Shown piece by piece: positions 18,925-27,439 of a stretch of DNA of 42,596 bases. Position 1 is the stretch's first letter, and every line of letters starts with the position of its first letter. The translations under genes and the position numbers were made by a program. Origin of the DNA: an uncultured Flavobacteriaceae bacterium (lineage in GTDB: Bacteria; Bacteroidota; Bacteroidia; Flavobacteriales; Flavobacteriaceae); contig CALKEO010000029.1 in assembly GCA_938088195.1 (NCBI GenBank), forward strand, positions 1 through 42,596. Direction: 5' to 3'. A model generated the notes under the pieces. That model saw nothing but the letters and a program-made list of their open reading frames with translations, was not told the origin of the DNA and made no database searches.

Positions 18925-20217
18925 ATGAGTAAAATAACCAAAATTAAAGCTAGACAAATTTTTGATTCTAGAGGAAATCCAACTGTTGAAGTTGACGTAT
19001 TAACTGAAAATGGCTTTTTAGGTAGAGCTGCTGTTCCCTCCGGTGCTTCGACTGGTGAACATGAAGCAGTAGAACTTAGGGATGGAGGAAATAAATATAT
19101 GGGTAAAGGTGTTTTAAAAGCAGTTAACAATGTAAATAAGATAATTTCCAAAGAGATAGTTGGTAAATCTGTTTTTGATCAAAAACAAATTGATCAATTG
19201 ATGATTGATTTAGACGGTACCCATAATAAAGCAAATTTAGGGGCTAACGCTATATTAGGAGTTTCATTAGCTACAGCTAAAGCAGCTAGTAATGAAAAAA
19301 AGGTTCCACTTTATTCTTACATTTCAAATAACAGCGCTAAAACTCTTCCAGTTCCCATGATGAATATTATTAATGGAGGATCTCATTCAGATGCGCCAAT
19401 TGCTTTCCAAGAATTTATGATAATGCCTGTAAAAGCGGATTCATTTACACATGCAATGCAAATGGGAACCGAAATATTTCATAATTTAAAAAAAATACTT
19501 ATTGAAAGAGGACTGACTACATCAGTTGGTGATGAGGGTGGTTTTGCACCTAAACTTGATGGAACTGAGGATGCATTGAATACTATTATATTAGCTATTG
19601 AAAGTTCTGGCTATTCTGCAGGTGATGAGGTAATGATTGCTTTGGATTGTGCTTCATCTGAATTTTATGTTAATGGTATGTATGATTATTCAAAGTTTGA
19701 AGGAAAAAACGGAAAAATTTTAAATTCTAAACAACAAGCTGAGTATTTAAGTGAACTAGCAAAAAAATTTCCTATTATTTCTATTGAAGATGGTATGGAT
19801 GAAAACGATTGGGATGGATGGGAATATTTAACTAAAATTTGCGGAAGTAATGTACAACTAGTTGGAGATGATTTGTTTGTTACTAATGTAGAAAGACTTT
19901 CTAATGGTATTAAAAATAATATTGGTAATTCTATTTTAATTAAAGTTAACCAAATCGGAACCCTGTCTGAAACAATTGATGCGGTTAATATGGCACATAA
20001 TGCTGGTTTCACTAGTGTTATGTCACATAGGTCAGGCGAAACAGAAGATTACACTATCGCTGATTTAGCAGTTGGCTTATCTACTGGACAAATAAAGACT
20101 GGTTCTGCGTCTAGAAGTGATAGAATAGCTAAATACAATCAGTTATTAAGGATTGAAGAACAATTAGGTTCTAAAGCTTACTTTCCAAAAAAAGAAGCCT
20201 TCAAAATAGCGTTTTAA
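18925..20217 (+). CDS. eno: Enolase
   Basis: The 430-residue protein interconverts 2-phosphoglycerate and phosphoenolpyruvate in glycolysis. It begins with [20 protein letters not shown] and has the catalytic-loop sequence [19 protein letters not shown]. Metal ligands and catalytic residues are in [32 protein letters not shown] and [10 protein letters not shown]. The family signature SHRSGETED is near residue 370. Full length, 2 nt after carA. Confidence 0.98.
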   Translation: MSKITKIKARQIFDSRGNPTVEVDVLTENGFLGRAAVPSGASTGEHEAVELRDGGNKYMGKGVLKAVNNVNKIISKEIVGKSVFDQKQIDQLMIDLDGTHNKANLGANAILGVSLATAKAASNEKKVPLYSYISNNSAKTLPVPMMNIINGGSHSDAPIAFQEFMIMPVKADSFTHAMQMGTEIFHNLKKILIERGLTTSVGDEGGFAPKLDGTEDALNTIILAIESSGYSAGDEVMIALDCASSEFYVNGMYDYSKFEGKNGKILNSKQQAEYLSELAKKFPIISIEDGMDENDWDGWEYLTKICGSNVQLVGDDLFVTNVERLSNGIKNNIGNSILIKVNQIGTLSETIDAVNMAHNAGFTSVMSHRSGETEDYTIADLAVGLSTGQIKTGSASRSDRIAKYNQLLRIEEQLGSKAYFPKKEAFKIAF

Positions 20218-20233
20218 ATCAAGTTTTTTTCAG

Positions 20234-20241
20234 TAATTTTG
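20234..20241 (+). promoter_or_regulatory. Putative -7 promoter box of gltA
   Basis: TAATTTTG matches TAnnTTTG exactly and ends 8 nt before the gltA start codon, implying a very short leader. A TTTT lies at the -33 distance in place of TTTG. It sits in the 32-bp eno-gltA gap. Confidence 0.5.
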
Positions 20242-20249
20242 TAAAATTT

Positions 20250-21533
20250 ATGAGTAACAAGGCTAAATTAAAAATAAACGACTCTGAAATTGAATTAAAT
20301 TTGATTGAAGGGTCCGAACAGGAAATTGGAATTGATATTAGTTCTTTAAGACTCAAATCTAATATTATCACTTTAGATCCTGGCTACAAAAATACAGGTT
20401 CTTGTAAAAGCAGTATAACTTTTTTAGATGGTGAAAAGGGAATTCTTAGATATAGAGGATATTCTATTGAAGAATTAGCCAATAAAGCAGATTTTTTAGA
20501 AGTTGCCTATTTATTAATTTTTGGAGAATTACCAAATAAACAACAATTAGAAAAACTTTCAAATGATATTAAAGAAAGATCAATCATTGATGAAGATTTA
20601 AGGATAATTCTTAACAGCTTTCCTAAATCCGCTCATCCAATGGGTATACTATCATCACTAACAAGTGGTTTAGTAGCATTTGACCCGTCAGCTGTTAATA
20701 TTGACGATGAGGAGGATATGTATGATGCTATTCTTAATTTATTAGCAAAAATACCAGTATTAGTTGCATGGGTATATAGAAGAAGAAATGGTCTTCCACT
20801 TGAATATGGTGATACGTCACTTGCTTATGTTGAAAATCTTGCTAAGATGATGTTTCAACGACCTAATAAAGAATACGTACAAAATGATACTATTGTTAGC
20901 GCATTAAATAAATTATTGATCTTACATGCAGATCATGAACAAAATTGCTCTACATCAACAGTTAGAATTGTTGGATCTTCATATGCCGGATTATTTGCTT
21001 CTGTTGCCGCTGGGATATCCGCTCTTTGGGGAAGGTTACATGGTGGAGCTAACCAAGCTGTTATAGAAATGCTTGAAGAAATACAAAAAGACGGTGGTGA
21101 TACAAAAAAATTCATGTCTAAGGCTAAGGATAAGTCAGATCCGTTTAGATTAATGGGTTTTGGTCACAGGGTTTATAAAAATTTTGATCCAAGAGCTAAA
21201 ATAATTAAAGTTGAAGCTGATAAAGTGTTGAACGAATTAGGTATTAATGACCCAATTTTAGATATAGCCAAAGGGTTAGAGAAAGAAGCCCTTATTGACA
21301 ACTACTTTATTGAAAGAAAACTTTATCCAAATGTTGATTTTTATTCAGGTATTATATATAAAGCTCTTGAAATACCAAGCGAAATGTTTACTGTTATGTT
21401 TGCTTTAGGAAGACTCCCAGGATGGGTTGCTCATTGGCGTGAAATGAGAATTAATAAAGAACCAATCGGTAGACCTAGACAAATTTATACTGGAGAAAAA
21501 CTAAGAAAATTTTCTGAAATTAATAATCGCTAG
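20250..21533 (+). CDS. gltA: Citrate synthase
   Basis: The 427-residue protein joins acetyl-CoA and oxaloacetate at the entry of the TCA cycle. The catalytic triad of the family is visible: H264 in GRLHGGANQAVIEML, H306 in MGFGHRVYKNFDPRAK, and D363 in YPNVDFYSGIIYKAL. Length and the N-terminal extension resemble the E. coli-type enzyme rather than the short type. The start follows a promoter-like box by 8 nt. Two amidinohydrolase-fold genes follow at once and may share its transcript. Confidence 0.97.
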   Translation: MSNKAKLKINDSEIELNLIEGSEQEIGIDISSLRLKSNIITLDPGYKNTGSCKSSITFLDGEKGILRYRGYSIEELANKADFLEVAYLLIFGELPNKQQLEKLSNDIKERSIIDEDLRIILNSFPKSAHPMGILSSLTSGLVAFDPSAVNIDDEEDMYDAILNLLAKIPVLVAWVYRRRNGLPLEYGDTSLAYVENLAKMMFQRPNKEYVQNDTIVSALNKLLILHADHEQNCSTSTVRIVGSSYAGLFASVAAGISALWGRLHGGANQAVIEMLEEIQKDGGDTKKFMSKAKDKSDPFRLMGFGHRVYKNFDPRAKIIKVEADKVLNELGINDPILDIAKGLEKEALIDNYFIERKLYPNVDFYSGIIYKALEIPSEMFTVMFALGRLPGWVAHWREMRINKEPIGRPRQIYTGEKLRKFSEINNR

Positions 21534-21547
21534 TTTTGTCAGTCAAA

Positions 21548-22456
21548 ATGAATTTCTCTGTTAATGATGAAACTTCAAAACTTATTTCTGTAATAATCGG
21601 TATAGCCAATGATATGGGAGAAACACCCAATATAGATGATTTATACGACCCAAAATCAATTCAGAACTTAAAATTGGGAAATTATCCTTTAGAATCTAAC
21701 ATGGTAATTGAACTTGAAAATTTTTCTAATATTTTAATAAAGCATGGAGTTAATGTTTTTAGACCAAGTAATATTAAAAAGTGTAATCAAATTTTTACAA
21801 GAGATGTTGGTTTTGTAATAAACAACTTTTTTTTTAAATCTAATATTCTTCCAAAAAGAGACAAAGAATATTTTGGAATCAAATCAATTGTTGAAAATTT
21901 TAATGGACAAGTGGTGAATATTCCCGAAAAAATACATGTTGAGGGTGGAGATGTTATTTCAACAGATAATAATATTTTTATAGGGTTTTACGATAAAATC
22001 GATTACAGCGAGTTATATACTGCTCGTACAAATAAGTATGCAATTAGTTATTTTAAAAATTTTTTTCCAAAAAAAAACATTAAAGGTTTTCACTTAAAAA
22101 AATCAAATTTAGATCCTCTAAAAAATGTACTTCATTTAGATTGTTGTTTACAATTAATTGGGAGAAATAAAGCAATTGTATACCCAGATGCTTTTACTTA
22201 TAAGGAGGACTATAAATGGATACAAGCTTTTTTTGGAATTGAAAATATTTTTGAGATTACAAATAAAGAAATGTATGAAATGAACAGCAATATTCTTTCA
22301 ATTAGTCCTGAAATAGTTGTTTCTGACCCTAAATTTATAAGACTTAATAATTGGTTAGAATCTAATGATATTTTAGTTGAAAAAATTTCATTTAATGAAG
22401 TTTCAAAACAAGAAGGGTTGTTTAGATGTTCTTCGCTTCCTTTAACAAGAGGTTAA
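21548..22456 (+). CDS. Dimethylarginine dimethylaminohydrolase-like enzyme (amidinotransferase fold)
   Basis: I choose the ATG at 21548 (302 residues, MNFSVNDETSKLISVIIGIA) over an in-frame TTG 12 nt earlier. The protein belongs to the guanidino-group modifying superfamily: FTRD at 83-86, EGGD at 132-135, the catalytic His in HLDCC at 196-200, and the nucleophile Cys at 294 in FRCSSLPLTRG. DDAH enzymes split N-methylated arginines into citrulline and a methylamine. The exact substrate cannot be fixed from the sequence, and arginine deiminase-like or related activity is possible. It lies 14 nt after gltA and 3 nt before a CtlX-like gene. Confidence 0.85.
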   Translation: MNFSVNDETSKLISVIIGIANDMGETPNIDDLYDPKSIQNLKLGNYPLESNMVIELENFSNILIKHGVNVFRPSNIKKCNQIFTRDVGFVINNFFFKSNILPKRDKEYFGIKSIVENFNGQVVNIPEKIHVEGGDVISTDNNIFIGFYDKIDYSELYTARTNKYAISYFKNFFPKKNIKGFHLKKSNLDPLKNVLHLDCCLQLIGRNKAIVYPDAFTYKEDYKWIQAFFGIENIFEITNKEMYEMNSNILSISPEIVVSDPKFIRLNNWLESNDILVEKISFNEVSKQEGLFRCSSLPLTRG

Positions 22457-22459
22457 GTT

Positions 22460-23383
22460 ATGGGTATTAATTTGCATTCTATTTTAATGGTTAGACCTTC
22501 AAAGTTTCGAAGAAATTTACAAACAGTAGAAAGTAATTATTTTCAGAACGATACTCTATATCTAAATTCTGATACAATTTCAAAAAATGCAATTAAAGAG
22601 TTCGATGAATTAGTTTTAAAAATAAAATCATGTGGATTTAAAGTTTTTGTTTTTCAGGATGACGGAAACAATGACACCCCTGACTCCATATATCCAAATA
22701 ATTGGATTACTTTCCATAATGATAAAAGAATTGCAATATATCCAATGTATGCTAAAAACAGAAGGTTGGAAAGAAATGAAAATGTTCTAAATTTTTTAGA
22801 ACATAATAATGTCTACTTTAATCATATTTTTGATTATAGTAGTGCTGAAAAAAAGCAAATGTTTTTGGAGGGTACGGGAAGTATGGTTCTAGATAGGATA
22901 AATAAAAAGGCATATTGCTCAATTTCCAAAAGAACAAACGAAGATCTCATATTTGAATTTTGCAATGATTTTAAATACTTGCCAATAATATTTAATTCAT
23001 TTCAAAATCATGAAAACAAGAGAAAACCAATTTATCATACAAATGTAATGATGAGTGTTGCAAAGGATTATGTTATTGTTTGTTTAGAAGCAATTGATGA
23101 TAAAAATGAAAGAAAAAAGTTAATTAGTAGTTTTGAGGATGATAAAAAAGAAATCATTTCAATATCTGAAAATCAGTTAAAGCTATTTGTTGGTAATGTT
23201 ATTGAACTTAGAAAGAATGAAAAAAGTTTTTTGTTCATGAGTGATACAGCCCATCGTTCTTTAAAAAACAATCAATTGCAAAGATTGACTAATTATTCAA
23301 AAATAATTAGTAGTCCGATTGATACTATTGAAAAATGTGGAGGTGGGGGAGTTAGATGTATGATTGCAGAAATATTTAATTAG
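22460..23383 (+). CDS. ctlX: CtlX-like citrulline hydrolase (amidinotransferase fold)
   Basis: The 307-residue protein matches the CtlX branch of the amidinotransferase family. It starts SILMVRPSKFRRN and has IYPNNWITFH near 78-86, a catalytic acid region LEGTGSMVLDR (136-146), H193 in YHTNVMMSV, and the nucleophile C300 in GGGGVRCMIAEIF at the very C-terminus. CtlX is linked to citrulline use in Francisella, with proposed products ornithine, CO2 and ammonia. It follows the DDAH-like gene by 3 nt, so they form one unit. Its 3' end overlaps the convergent next gene by 8 bp. Confidence 0.85.
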   Translation: MGINLHSILMVRPSKFRRNLQTVESNYFQNDTLYLNSDTISKNAIKEFDELVLKIKSCGFKVFVFQDDGNNDTPDSIYPNNWITFHNDKRIAIYPMYAKNRRLERNENVLNFLEHNNVYFNHIFDYSSAEKKQMFLEGTGSMVLDRINKKAYCSISKRTNEDLIFEFCNDFKYLPIIFNSFQNHENKRKPIYHTNVMMSVAKDYVIVCLEAIDDKNERKKLISSFEDDKKEIISISENQLKLFVGNVIELRKNEKSFLFMSDTAHRSLKNNQLQRLTNYSKIISSPIDTIEKCGGGGVRCMIAEIFN

Positions 23384-23777
23384 AATTTTTAATATTCAGT
23401 ATTTTTTTAAAATATTGATGATCCTTTTTTTTATCTACTAAAACTTTAATAAAATATTTATCAATATAAATTGAATAGACATTAGATTCCCCTTTAAATA
23501 ATTTTAATTTATAAAATGGTATTATTAATCCATAGGTTTCTAATAAAGATCTAAATCTGATAATTAAACCATTTTTTCTAATTTCAATGTTACAACAATT
23601 GTCATTATTGTCTAAGTCTAGAAGGTTTTGAATCTCAGAACTTGAGGCTGTGATTTTTAAGCTAGAGGACCCAATTCCGTTCATCTTTATTCTTTCAAAT
23701 AAAGTGTATGTATCTCCTATCATTTTTAAAATTTCATTTTTAATTTTTGGATTATTATAAGAAATATTTCTAAGCAT
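23376..23777 (-). CDS. Conserved-looking hypothetical protein
   Basis: The 133-residue protein has no signal peptide or membrane segment and I cannot assign a family. It is Lys-, Ile- and Asn-rich with mixed alpha/beta character. Distinctive stretches are EILKMIGDTYTLFERIKMNG, GSSSLKITASSSEIQNLLDL and RFRSLLETYGLIIPFYKLKL. I have an impression of similar proteins in other flavobacteria but no function. It is divergent from argS (85 bp apart). On the minus strand TACCTTTA, one base short of a -7 box, lies about 20 nt before its start. It overlaps the end of ctlX by 8 bp. Confidence 0.75.
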   Translation of the reverse strand: MLRNISYNNPKIKNEILKMIGDTYTLFERIKMNGIGSSSLKITASSSEIQNLLDLDNNDNCCNIEIRKNGLIIRFRSLLETYGLIIPFYKLKLFKGESNVYSIYIDKYFIKVLVDKKKDHQYFKKILNIKNSN

Positions 23778-23862
23778 ATGAATTAAAATTATTTTTTGTA
23801 AAGGTATTTTATTAAAATGTAATTATTCTTTTTATAAGTATATTTACTCGCAAATTATTTAA

Positions 23863-25641
23863 ATGAATCTTCATAATTTATTAAAAAGAAAAGTATCTGA
23901 GTTTATCTTAAAAAAATACGATTTAAATTTTAATGAATTGGAAGTTCAGATGACTAAAAAAGATTTTATTGGTGATATTACTATTGTTGTATTCCCATTA
24001 GTTAAAAGTCTTAGAAAATCTCCTTTAGAAATTGGAAATGAAATCGGAGAATTTCTTTTAAAAGAGTTAGAATATGTTGAAGAATTCAATCTAATTCAAG
24101 GATTTTTAAACTTAGTAATCAAAAGTCAGTTCTATTTAGAATTTTTAAATCAGATCTTTGATCAAGATAATTATGGATTTATTAAACCTAGTTTAGAAGA
24201 TCCTACAATCTTAGTTGAATTCGCATCTCCGAACACTAATAAACCTCTTCATTTAGGACATATTAGAAATATTTTATTAGGAGATTCAATTTCAAAAATT
24301 TTACAGGCTAATGGAAAAAATATCCACAAGACACAAATTATTAATGACAGAGGAATTCATATATGTAAATCAATTGTGGCATGGTTGAAATTTGGGAAAA
24401 ATAGTACTCCATCAGATCTTAATGAAAAGGGAGATTTTTTTGTTGGAAAGTACTATGTTCTTTTTGATAAAGTTTATAAGGAAGAAATTTTACAATTAAT
24501 TAGTGAGGGAAAAGATAATGCTTATGCTAAAAAAAATGCTCCTATTTTTTTAGATGCCCAAAGTTTATTGATTAAATGGGAATCAGGAGATAAAAAAGTT
24601 ATAGAACTTTGGAAAAAGATGAATTCGTGGGTTTACGATGGCTTTGAAAAAACTTATAATAATATAGGAGTTAATTTTGACTCTTATTATTATGAGAGCA
24701 AAACTTATCTTTTAGGTAAAGATATTATAAATGAAGGATTAAAAAATAATGTTTTTTTCAAAAAAGAAGATGGTTCCGTTTGGATTGATTTAACTGATGA
24801 TGGATTAGATGAAAAAATTCTATTGAGGTCGGACGGTACATCCGTTTATATGACACAAGACTTGGGAACAGCTTTATTAAGGTATAAGGATTACCCAAAT
24901 ATGGATGGAATGATCTATACAGTTGGAAACGAACAGGATTATCACTTTAAAGTTCTATTTAAAATTTTAAAAAAATTAGGTTTCGAATGGTCTAAAAACT
25001 TACATCATTTAAGTTATGGTATGGTTGATTTACCCTCTGGAAAAATGAAAAGTAGAGAAGGCACTGTTGTTGATGGGGATGATTTAATTAGTGAAATGAA
25101 ATTGAATGCTAGTAATTTATCAAAAGAACTTGGTAAGATCGATGAGTTTTCAAATTCCGAGAAGGACATGCTTAATAGTACAATTGGATTAGGAGCACTG
25201 AAATATTATATTTTGAAAGTAGATCCTAAAAAAAGAATTTTGTTTGACCCATCTGAGTCTATAGATTTTAATGGTAATACTGGACCTTTTGTTCAGTATG
25301 CCTATGCAAGAATTCAATCATTGAAAAGAAAATCTAGTTTTTCATTAGAAAAAATAAATTTGGACTTTGAAATCAATGAAAAAGAAAAAGATATTTTAAA
25401 GCAATTAACACAGTTTCCTATATCAATTAAAGCAGCAGCAGATAATTACAGCCCTGCATTAATTGCAAATTACACATTTGAACTAGTAAAATTATTTAAT
25501 TCCTATTATCAATCAATTACTATTCTTAAAGTAAATGACAAAACCATAAAGAATTTTAGGTTAACTCTTTCTTTTAAGGTTGGTGAAGTAATTAAAAATT
25601 CGATGAAATTATTGGGAATCAATGTCCCTGAAAAAATGTAA
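23863..25641 (+). CDS. argS: Arginine--tRNA ligase
   Basis: The 592-residue class I synthetase charges tRNA-Arg. The HIGH-like signature is HLGH at 130-133 in SPNTNKPLHLGHIRNILLGD. The KMSKS-equivalent is KMKSREG at 394-400. The N-terminal additional domain (residues 1-110) and the C-terminal DALR anticodon-binding domain (NTGPFVQYAYARIQSLKRK onward) are both present. Length is normal. A TATATTTA, one base off the -7 consensus, lies upstream. A strong terminator follows at once. Confidence 0.97.
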   Translation: MNLHNLLKRKVSEFILKKYDLNFNELEVQMTKKDFIGDITIVVFPLVKSLRKSPLEIGNEIGEFLLKELEYVEEFNLIQGFLNLVIKSQFYLEFLNQIFDQDNYGFIKPSLEDPTILVEFASPNTNKPLHLGHIRNILLGDSISKILQANGKNIHKTQIINDRGIHICKSIVAWLKFGKNSTPSDLNEKGDFFVGKYYVLFDKVYKEEILQLISEGKDNAYAKKNAPIFLDAQSLLIKWESGDKKVIELWKKMNSWVYDGFEKTYNNIGVNFDSYYYESKTYLLGKDIINEGLKNNVFFKKEDGSVWIDLTDDGLDEKILLRSDGTSVYMTQDLGTALLRYKDYPNMDGMIYTVGNEQDYHFKVLFKILKKLGFEWSKNLHHLSYGMVDLPSGKMKSREGTVVDGDDLISEMKLNASNLSKELGKIDEFSNSEKDMLNSTIGLGALKYYILKVDPKKRILFDPSESIDFNGNTGPFVQYAYARIQSLKRKSSFSLEKINLDFEINEKEKDILKQLTQFPISIKAAADNYSPALIANYTFELVKLFNSYYQSITILKVNDKTIKNFRLTLSFKVGEVIKNSMKLLGINVPEKM

Positions 25642-25672
25642 AAAAAAACCGCCTATTAGAGCGGTTTTTTTT
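25641..25672. terminator. Bidirectional intrinsic terminator between argS and proteorhodopsin
   Basis: A-run plus CCGC at 25641-25652 pairs with GCGG plus T-run at 25661-25672 around an 8-nt loop, a 12-bp perfect stem. The A-run and T-run flank the GC core symmetrically, so it can end argS transcripts on the plus strand and proteorhodopsin transcripts on the minus strand. Confidence 0.92.
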
Positions 25673-25690
25673 ATAAAAAAAATGTACTTA

Positions 25691-26407
25691 CTATTTTGAA
25701 ACAGCAAGATTATAAACTACAAGACCGAAACCAATTTTGTTAATTGAGTCACCGATGTTGTAAATAACTTCCATGTTAGGTACAAAAGCATCAATAAAAT
25801 CATACCATCCGTCAGTTCCTGCCATGTAACCAATAGGGTAAATAGCCCAACCAATTATTACAAATAAACACAAAGTGTTATGAGCAGATTGAACTGCGCC
25901 ACCCGCAGAAGCTGCAAGTTTAGCTAACTCACCAAATTTGATCATGTAGACAATGTAGAAATATGCTAAACCAGAGAATAATCCCCACATAGCAGCGTTT
26001 CCTAAGCCTGCTTCACCAACATATCCAGTAACAAGCATAATTGTAGAAGCTACTACTAAATGCTTTAAATGTTTGGTTGTTGCACCAGCACCTTTTAAAA
26101 TAAGATAGAATTCAACACACATTAATGGTACAGTAAGTATCCAGTCAACATATCTGAAAACTACAGTATTGTCGCCAGCAGCATGAGCATCTCTCATGTA
26201 CATGTAATGAACTGCAGCAATAAAAGTAATTAATCCAGAGACTAAAATAGAAGTTCTCCATTTAGCGTCAACTGAATTCATGGATAAGAAGAAAAAAGCA
26301 GATGCTGCCATCATTGCCATTGTACCTATCCAAAAGGTAATACCTACTAAATCGTCACCAGCAGGAGTATCACCAAAAAAATACATTAAGTTTAAAAAAT
26401 TTTCCAT
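25691..26407 (-). CDS. Proteorhodopsin, predicted green-absorbing light-driven proton pump
   Basis: From the ATG at 26407 the protein has 238 residues and seven hydrophobic helices. An in-frame ATG at 26455 is rejected because that extension would cover the -7 promoter box. In the RYVDWILTVPLMCVEF block of helix C, D88 is the proton acceptor, T92 the middle residue and E99 the donor, the DTE pattern of proton pumps. M96 is the spectral tuning position; Leu or Met there goes with green absorption. H67 (the partner of the acceptor) and Schiff-base lysine K224 in NKIGFGLVVYNLA are present. It sits in the inner membrane and needs retinal, supplied by the divergent blh gene. Confidence 0.97.
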   Translation of the reverse strand: MENFLNLMYFFGDTPAGDDLVGITFWIGTMAMMAASAFFFLSMNSVDAKWRTSILVSGLITFIAAVHYMYMRDAHAAGDNTVVFRYVDWILTVPLMCVEFYLILKGAGATTKHLKHLVVASTIMLVTGYVGEAGLGNAAMWGLFSGLAYFYIVYMIKFGELAKLAASAGGAVQSAHNTLCLFVIIGWAIYPIGYMAGTDGWYDFIDAFVPNMEVIYNIGDSINKIGFGLVVYNLAVSK

Positions 26408-26438
26408 AATTATAATAATTAATTGTTTTGTTAATATC

Positions 26439-26446
26439 CAAATATA
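26439..26446 (-). promoter_or_regulatory. Putative -7 promoter box of proteorhodopsin
   Basis: Read on the minus strand, TATATTTG matches TAnnTTTG exactly and ends 31 nt before the start codon at 26407. No TTTG is found 19 nt upstream; that position is occupied by the -7 box of blh. Confidence 0.6.
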
Positions 26447-26466
26447 TAAAAACAATTCTTATTCGC

Positions 26467-26474
26467 TACATTTG
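26467..26474 (+). promoter_or_regulatory. Putative -7 promoter box of blh
   Basis: TACATTTG matches TAnnTTTG exactly and ends 20 nt before the blh start codon. The -33 position (26444-26447) reads ATAT and overlaps the divergent proteorhodopsin -7 box. Confidence 0.6.
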
Positions 26475-26494
26475 TAAATAAATATTTTTAAAAT

Positions 26495-27388
26495 ATGCTG
26501 TTAAAATCTCAAATTTTTAACAACTTTTCATTCAAATTAATACTTATTCCCTCAATTTTTTGTCTAATTCTTAGTTTTTTTTTGAGTGAATTTGCTCAGA
26601 ACTTATTGATTTTCAGTGGAATTTTATCTTTTGGTATAATTCATGGAGCTAATGACATATTATTATTAAAAAAAAACACAAGAAATAATGATGACTCATC
26701 ACTTAGCTTATTAATAAAGTATTTGGCTATGGTTATTTCTTTTGGAATCTTTTTTTATTTTATTCCGTTTTACGCACTAATTTTTTTTGTTTTATTTAGT
26801 TCGTATCATTTTGGTGAGCACCAATGGACAATGTTTGACAACAATGGATTAAAGAAATTGAATTTTTTTTACTTTAGCTATGGTCTTTTTTTGTTTTCAT
26901 TACTTTTTTGGATTCATAGCTCTCAAGTAAGTATAGTGATAGAAGACATTACAAAATTTCAAATTCAATTATTTTTTTATGATTATTTATTAATTATTTC
27001 TTTTATATTAATGTTTTTTAGTGGTTTTTTTAATTTTAAATATATCTTAAATCAATTATTTATTCAATTGATACTGATTACTTTACTTTCTTTCATTTTT
27101 TACTCAACAAAATTAATTTATGCTTTTGGTATTTATTTTGTTTTTTGGCATAGTATACCTTCGATTTTAGAACAATCAAGATATATATATGGAAAATCAG
27201 ATTTTAAATCAATTATTTCATATTTAAAAAATGCTTTTGTGTATTGGTTAATCTCTTTGATTGGATTATTTATCATTTATTTTTTCATGAAAGATTTTCA
27301 AAATCTTTTAATAAGTATTTTCTTTTCATTCTTAGCTGCTATTACTTTCCCTCATGCAGTTATAATATTTAGAATAAAAAGAAATTAA
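26495..27388 (+). CDS. blh: Blh/Brp-type beta-carotene 15,15'-dioxygenase
   Basis: The 297-residue, highly hydrophobic protein belongs to the Brp/Blh family that cleaves beta-carotene into two retinal molecules. The iron-binding histidine motifs are in order: IIHGAND (H50), SYHFGEHQW (H105 and H109), FWHSIPSI (H219) and FPHAVI (H287). About eight membrane helices fill the rest. It is divergent from proteorhodopsin across 87 bp, the standard partnership for making functional holo-pump. Carotenoid synthesis genes are not in the window and must lie elsewhere. ffh follows after 51 bp with its own promoter. Confidence 0.94.
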   Translation: MLLKSQIFNNFSFKLILIPSIFCLILSFFLSEFAQNLLIFSGILSFGIIHGANDILLLKKNTRNNDDSSLSLLIKYLAMVISFGIFFYFIPFYALIFFVLFSSYHFGEHQWTMFDNNGLKKLNFFYFSYGLFLFSLLFWIHSSQVSIVIEDITKFQIQLFFYDYLLIISFILMFFSGFFNFKYILNQLFIQLILITLLSFIFYSTKLIYAFGIYFVFWHSIPSILEQSRYIYGKSDFKSIISYLKNAFVYWLISLIGLFIIYFFMKDFQNLLISIFFSFLAAITFPHAVIIFRIKRN

Positions 27389-27390
27389 AT

Positions 27391-27423
27391 TTTGGATATA
27401 AAATTTTCAAATCATTAGATTTG
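27391..27423 (+). promoter_or_regulatory. Putative promoter of ffh-folD
   Basis: TTTG at 27391-27394, a 21-nt spacer and TAGATTTG at 27416-27423 match the Bacteroidetes -33/-7 pattern with slightly long spacing. The ffh start codon is 16 nt further on. Confidence 0.6.
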
Positions 27424-27439
27424 TATTAAATATTTATCA

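Noticed and set aside
22202-22220. AAGGAGG followed by ATG inside the DDAH-like gene, resembling an internal start
   Set aside because: It is out of frame with the gene, falls in plain coding sequence (codons for Lys-Glu-Asp), and this organism does not appear to use Shine-Dalgarno sites.
26408-26455. Longer proteorhodopsin starting at an in-frame ATG at 26455
   Set aside because: The added 16 residues would cover an exact -7 promoter box and include an unlikely run of isoleucines; the ATG at 26407 leaves a normal leader.
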